Source of the DNA: Microgenomates group bacterium GW2011_GWC1_46_15
GTDB taxonomy: Bacteria > Patescibacteria > Microgenomatia > UBA1400 > UBA12028
Direction: 5' to 3'
Assembly: GCA_001002285.1 (NCBI GenBank)
Contig: LCLX01000006.1
Coordinates: 1 to 7,775, forward strand
DNA: 7,775 nucleotides
Part shown: piece after piece, positions 4,936 through 7,775 of the stretch
Layout: the number at the start of each line of letters is the position of its first letter
Position numbering within the stretch: position 1 is the stretch's first letter
Made by a program: the position numbers and the translations under genes
Notes under the pieces: model-generated
Told to the model about the DNA's origin: nothing
Database searches by the model: none
Seen by the model: only the letters and a program-made list of their open reading frames with translations

Positions 4936-5760
4936 ATGAAAACGGAGAGATTGGATATTCGGGTCCCGTATCCGGAAATCTGCGGAAACCTAATCACATA
5001 CCCGTGCTTCGTGGAAGCAAAGTACGACGGGGAGATGGGGATATACGTTCTGGAACTAGGAAAGATATTCGGAAAGAACGGACTCGCAAGATCTGAGTGC
5101 ACTTTAACTGATGATCTTAAGATTGTCGCTGAAGAACTTAACACGACTTGCATTTATGGTGAGTTGATGTACCGAGAAGGATATGCAGGTGATATCTATA
5201 AGCTCTTATCCGCATCTAAGACAGATGACGCTAATTTAAGATTTGTTCCATTCGATTTCGCAGCTCTTCGGATAGCCTTGATCGACCGAAAGCAAATGCT
5301 TAACGAAGCTATAGATAAACTGATGCTCATAAATAACAACATTTCCAGACTGAGAAAGATCCACTGTGAATGGGTGACGAATAAGCTCGAGCTTGAAGAA
5401 ACGTTTGGTATGTTTACCGCTGTTGGATATGAAGGGGTTGTGTGTAAGGGTCCTTCAGGCAAGGGCTTCACCACAAAGACATCATGGGTAAAACTCAAAA
5501 AGAAATACACGGCGGACCTGCGAGTTATATCCGCTGATCCAACACAGCAGCGCATTGGGTTGACGCATAATGACCAAAGCGAACTGTGCGGATGTAAAGT
5601 TCCTAACATCTCGTACTCAGAGCGCATGGCTTTGGTAGGTAAAATCGTAGAGATCCAGTACCTTCAAAAGTTAACAGATGCTACTGGTGTTCTTACAGGT
5701 TTGAGGAATCCAGTCTTCCTTCGGGTTCGTGAAGATAAAACAACGGTAAGTTTAAAATAA
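4936..5760 (+). CDS. ATP-dependent DNA ligase, compact (274 aa)
   Basis: This enzyme seals nicks in duplex DNA through a lysyl-AMP intermediate. Ordered nucleotidyltransferase motifs are visible. Motif I is EAKYDGE with catalytic K29; a motif Ia-like GKNG lies at 46-49; motif III is YGELMY (74-79); motif IIIa is FVPFDF (103-108); motif IV is EGVVCKG (166-172); motif V is WVKLKKK (184-190). The OB-fold domain follows from about residue 193, ending in a motif VI-like FLRVREDK (261-268). The length fits minimal viral and Haemophilus-type ligases. The arginine usually found two residues after KxDG is absent (EMG). I prefer the start at 4936 (ATG pair at 4933/4936) after GGGAGG (4926-4931); an in-frame ATG at 4909 lacks an SD. 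Its position next to a Ku-like gene suggests end joining as well as replication nicks. The stop adjoins the SD of the AAA+ gene. Confidence 0.92.
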   Translation: MKTERLDIRVPYPEICGNLITYPCFVEAKYDGEMGIYVLELGKIFGKNGLARSECTLTDDLKIVAEELNTTCIYGELMYREGYAGDIYKLLSASKTDDANLRFVPFDFAALRIALIDRKQMLNEAIDKLMLINNNISRLRKIHCEWVTNKLELEETFGMFTAVGYEGVVCKGPSGKGFTTKTSWVKLKKKYTADLRVISADPTQQRIGLTHNDQSELCGCKVPNISYSERMALVGKIVEIQYLQKLTDATGVLTGLRNPVFLRVREDKTTVSLK

Positions 5761-5771
5761 AGGAGATCGTG

Positions 5772-6875
5772 ATGGGCGCACAGCCAAAAGTAACGACAGA
5801 GCAGTTAATAAAGATCAAGAATGAGCTTGGAAAGGCCGCTACAGCAACGCTGATCCAGAAGAAATTACACGAAGAGACAGGGATCATGGTCGATGAGTCA
5901 ACTATCCGTGGGAGATTGGTTGCAGCAGGACAAGGATTACTTTCTACGAAGGATACCGGTCCGGATGTTAACCTCGGACAGCAGACCAAAACAGCTCCTC
6001 AGCCATTCGTTATGAAGCAGCACGCCGTTGAGGATGAGTTCAAGAAGTATATCCCTGACGCTACAATCTTCGTAGGTTACGTTGAGAGGCCTGTTGATCG
6101 CCGGTTGGCCATGCACTATCAGACTGGTAAGTTCCCTGTCTCTCAGGGCAAGCAGGGCACCGGCAAAACGATGGGGCACCTGTACTACGCACATAAGGCT
6201 AACCTTCCGTTCGCTTTGCTATCTTGCCATGAGGAAATGAAGCTTCACAAGCTCTATGGGGATAAGACAATTCAGAACGGTAACATTGTCTTCCGCGAGA
6301 GTGAGTTCGTGCGGCTGACTCAGGTTCCAAGCGTGATCCTGTTCGATGAGATCAATGCGATCTCGAATAAGAACACGTTCGATTTCCATGCCCTGCTTCA
6401 GAACCGGGAACTGTTTGTGAAGGATGCAGACAACGGTAATGGGAAGTGGTTCAAGCTGCACCCTGAGTGCAAGATCGGTTTCGCTATGAACCCGAAGTCT
6501 CAGAAGTACATCGGCGGAAATATCAAGCCATCCAACTTTCTAGGACGCTGTACCTTCTTGACCTATCCTGAGTTCTCTGTGGATGAGATCAAGAAAGCTG
6601 TATCTGCTCGCCACCCTAAGCTTCCTAAAGCTGAACTCGATAAGTTCGTAAAGTATTTCCAAGCGATCACAGATGTTATCGACAAGAGCAAGCTGCCTAT
6701 CGATGTGAGTATCCGGCAGCTGAATAACCTGATCGACTTTGAACAATCAGGTATGCCCTTGAAGGAAGCTATCGAAGATTCAATCTCCGGTATGTTAGAT
6801 GCCGTATCTCAGCCAGCTGCGAAAGAGTCATTCTTTCGTATCGCGCAGGCGTGCTGGACCTCGTTGAAAACTTAA
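5772..6875 (+). CDS. MoxR/CobS-like AAA+ ATPase with N-terminal helical domain (367 aa)
   Basis: The ATG at 5772 follows AAGGAGAT (5760-5767), which abuts the ligase stop. Residues 1-53 are helical and resemble a small helix-turn-helix unit (TLIQKKLHEETG then ESTIRGRLVAAG). The AAA+ module follows. Walker A is GKQGTGKT (126-133) and Walker B is VILFDEI (188-194). Sensor 1 is FAMNP with N240, an arginine finger candidate is R259 in FLGRC, and sensor 2 is R315 in SIRQL. The arrangement resembles MoxR and the CobS subunit of cobaltochelatase, which act as hexamers that remodel a VWA-domain partner. The partner here is probably the metallopeptidase-like gene at 7444, from which it is separated by the HNH gene. 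The true substrate is unknown. A direct role in cobalamin synthesis is unlikely in a phage. Confidence 0.87.
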   Translation: MGAQPKVTTEQLIKIKNELGKAATATLIQKKLHEETGIMVDESTIRGRLVAAGQGLLSTKDTGPDVNLGQQTKTAPQPFVMKQHAVEDEFKKYIPDATIFVGYVERPVDRRLAMHYQTGKFPVSQGKQGTGKTMGHLYYAHKANLPFALLSCHEEMKLHKLYGDKTIQNGNIVFRESEFVRLTQVPSVILFDEINAISNKNTFDFHALLQNRELFVKDADNGNGKWFKLHPECKIGFAMNPKSQKYIGGNIKPSNFLGRCTFLTYPEFSVDEIKKAVSARHPKLPKAELDKFVKYFQAITDVIDKSKLPIDVSIRQLNNLIDFEQSGMPLKEAIEDSISGMLDAVSQPAAKESFFRIAQACWTSLKT

Positions 6876-6885
6876 GATTGTTAAA

Positions 6886-6929
6886 ATAGTACCTCCAGTG
6901 TATGCTGGGTTAACTAATGGAGGTATTAT
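6886..6929 (+). promoter_or_regulatory. 12-bp hairpin sequestering the SD and start codon of the HNH gene
   Basis: ATAGTACCTCCA (6886-6897) pairs with TGGAGGTATTAT (6918-6929) over 12 consecutive base pairs, one of them G-U, around a 20-base loop. The 3' arm contains the whole SD (GGAGG, 6919-6923) and the first two bases of the ATG at 6928. In a transcript reading through from the AAA+ gene this would block translation. A transcript starting inside the loop would escape. This is the same logic known for some phage T4 intron and free-standing endonuclease genes such as I-TevI. Confidence 0.8.
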
Positions 6930-7329
6930 GTACAAAAGTAAAGAACAAGCAACGGAACATCGGAGACAATACAGATCTTCACTTAAGAACTCAAAAGCTC
7001 ATGTCGCACATAACCTGAAAAGCAGAGCTAAAAAATGGGCTGAGCACCCATGGATGAAGCATCACAATAGCGCCAAGTACTGCCGTAGAGGGATTCGTAA
7101 GAGTCTTCGCTATGAGTTAACGACCGACCAAGTTAAGTTCATCTGGTTTAGAGACAAGGCAATGAACATGACTCGTCCATCAATAGACCGCAAGAACCAG
7201 CTTGATCACTACACATTCAAAAATGTTCGTTTTTTAGAGCTTGCTGAAAATATAAGCCGGAGTAATAAAAGCCGCGAAAGAGACTCGCGTGGAAGATTGC
7301 TCCCTGGACGTAATTACATAACGAAGTAA
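6928..7329 (+). CDS. HNH-like endonuclease, probably a free-standing homing endonuclease (133 aa)
   Basis: The start is the ATG at 6928 after GGAGG (6919-6923). An in-frame GTG at 6898 lies in the hairpin loop without an SD. The N-terminal half is very basic and contains many Arg, Lys and His residues, fitting DNA contact. Residues 62-112 follow the phage HNH pattern: YELTTDQVKFIW, then PSIDRKN (84-90), YTFKNVRFL (95-103) and a terminal ENISRSN (107-113). The usual GYT..N element is replaced by HYTFKN, and the first catalytic position is Asp in the SIDR type. There is no zinc-binding cysteine pair. The gene sits between an AAA+ ATPase and its probable partner, with structured RNA on both sides, which fits a mobile homing gene. 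Activity cannot be judged; it could be degenerate. Confidence 0.65.
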   Translation: MYKSKEQATEHRRQYRSSLKNSKAHVAHNLKSRAKKWAEHPWMKHHNSAKYCRRGIRKSLRYELTTDQVKFIWFRDKAMNMTRPSIDRKNQLDHYTFKNVRFLELAENISRSNKSRERDSRGRLLPGRNYITK

Positions 7330-7343
7330 CCGAACTACGACGT

Positions 7344-7430
7344 GATCCGGGAGAAGAGCTCGACTCGTGGGCCTAACATCAAGCGATCGAACGGATCGCT
7401 TCCCACGAGGCAAGAGCTCTTCGGCGGATC
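7344..7430 (+). repeat. Long four-part nested stem-loop between HNH gene and metallopeptidase-like gene
   Basis: Four perfect helices nest within 87 bases. They are GATCCG (7344-7349)/CGGATC (7425-7430), GAAGAGCTC (7353-7361)/GAGCTCTTC (7414-7422), CTCGTGGG (7364-7371)/CCCACGAG (7402-7409), and AAGCGATC (7381-7388)/GATCGCTT (7394-7401). The terminal loop is GAACG. They are separated by small internal loops and one 9-base bulge (7372-7380), giving 31 base pairs in all. No T tract follows; instead the SD AAAGGAGG begins at the next base. Possible roles are an mRNA 5' structural element, an RNase III-type processing site, or an end structure of the inserted HNH unit. Confidence 0.85.
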
Positions 7431-7443
7431 AAAGGAGGAGTGA

Positions 7444-7775
7444 GTGAGTCAGCTTAGAACGTTTGAGATTCTCGCAAAGTATATTGGCAAGGCCTCTAAT
7501 GTGAAGGTGCGTCTCGAGAAGGATGCAGTACCGCATGCGTATCCTGAAACACGGGAGATTGTGCTGCCGTACAACATCGCTGAAGACAGAGTCTATCCTG
7601 CCATTGCTGAGTGTATCCATGAAGCCTGTCATATCCGTTACACGACTTTCAAAGTAAAGGATGTTATCGATGATGATTACGAAATGCACATTCTTAACGC
7701 CATCGAAGACATTCGGATTGACAAGAAAGCATTTGGAATATTACCAAATATCCCAGGTTTTTACGAAGACCTCTA
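7444..7775 (+). CDS. CobT-like metallopeptidase/VWA-type partner of the AAA+ ATPase, 3' truncated by window end
   Basis: A GTG start at 7444 follows a near-perfect SD (AAAGGAGG, 7431-7438). The frame then stays open to the window end, giving the first 110 residues. The key motif is HEACH (59-63), an HExxH zinc-peptidase signature followed by IRYTTF. Downstream, NAIEDIRID (85-93) matches the EDiRi motif that follows HExxH in phage peptidase/VWA proteins and CobT-like chelatase subunits, where the acidic residues may be further metal ligands. A C-terminal VWA domain would be expected beyond the window. Proteins of this type are commonly encoded beside MoxR/CobS-like ATPases such as the one at 5772. 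The GTG start is unusual here, since the other genes use ATG. Confidence 0.75.
   Translation, partial: MSQLRTFEILAKYIGKASNVKVRLEKDAVPHAYPETREIVLPYNIAEDRVYPAIAECIHEACHIRYTTFKVKDVIDDDYEMHILNAIEDIRIDKKAFGILPNIPGFYEDL

Noticed and set aside
5196..5627. Minus-strand reading frame (143 codons) inside the ligase gene
   Set aside because: It lies wholly opposite conserved ligase motifs and has no independent evidence of expression.

Overview
The window looks like an early or accessory region of a tailed bacteriophage genome, or of an element derived from one. All credible genes lie on the plus strand. They are small and tightly packed, often overlap by 4 to 90 bases, and mostly carry a strong AAGGAGAT-type Shine-Dalgarno (SD) site. 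Most of the first 3.9 kb encodes small proteins I do not recognise. The host cannot be named from the sequence. The SD sites and rho-independent terminators are ordinary bacterial ones.

Layout. Positions 1-1830 hold a palindrome-bearing leader and four small genes (193, 506, 841, 1309). The first three are each followed by a strong hairpin terminator, the fourth by a hairpin without a T tract. Positions 1904-3898 form a dense run of overlapping small genes. It includes two zinc-ribbon-like proteins, two very short ORFs (57 and 39 aa) and, at its end, a PC4/p15-type single-stranded-DNA-binding protein. Positions 3904-5760 hold a Ku-like DNA-end-binding protein, a 320-base gap with a tRNA-like element, and a compact ATP-dependent DNA ligase. 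Positions 5772-7775 hold a MoxR/CobS-like AAA+ ATPase and the start of its probable partner, a CobT-like HExxH metallopeptidase/VWA-type protein that runs off the window. Between these two sits an HNH-like endonuclease gene flanked by two striking RNA hairpins.

How the genes may work together. PC4-like protein, Ku-like protein and ligase together suggest a phage-encoded DNA end-protection or end-joining module, comparable in concept to bacterial Ku/LigD NHEJ but with a stand-alone ligase. This is the most interesting feature of the window, and it rests on motif recognition by eye. The AAA+ ATPase and metallopeptidase pair resembles chelatase-type (CobS/CobT, MoxR/VWA) partner pairs found in many phages, whose role is unclear. 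The HNH gene splitting that pair, with its ribosome binding site locked in a 12-bp stem, looks like a free-standing homing endonuclease insertion.
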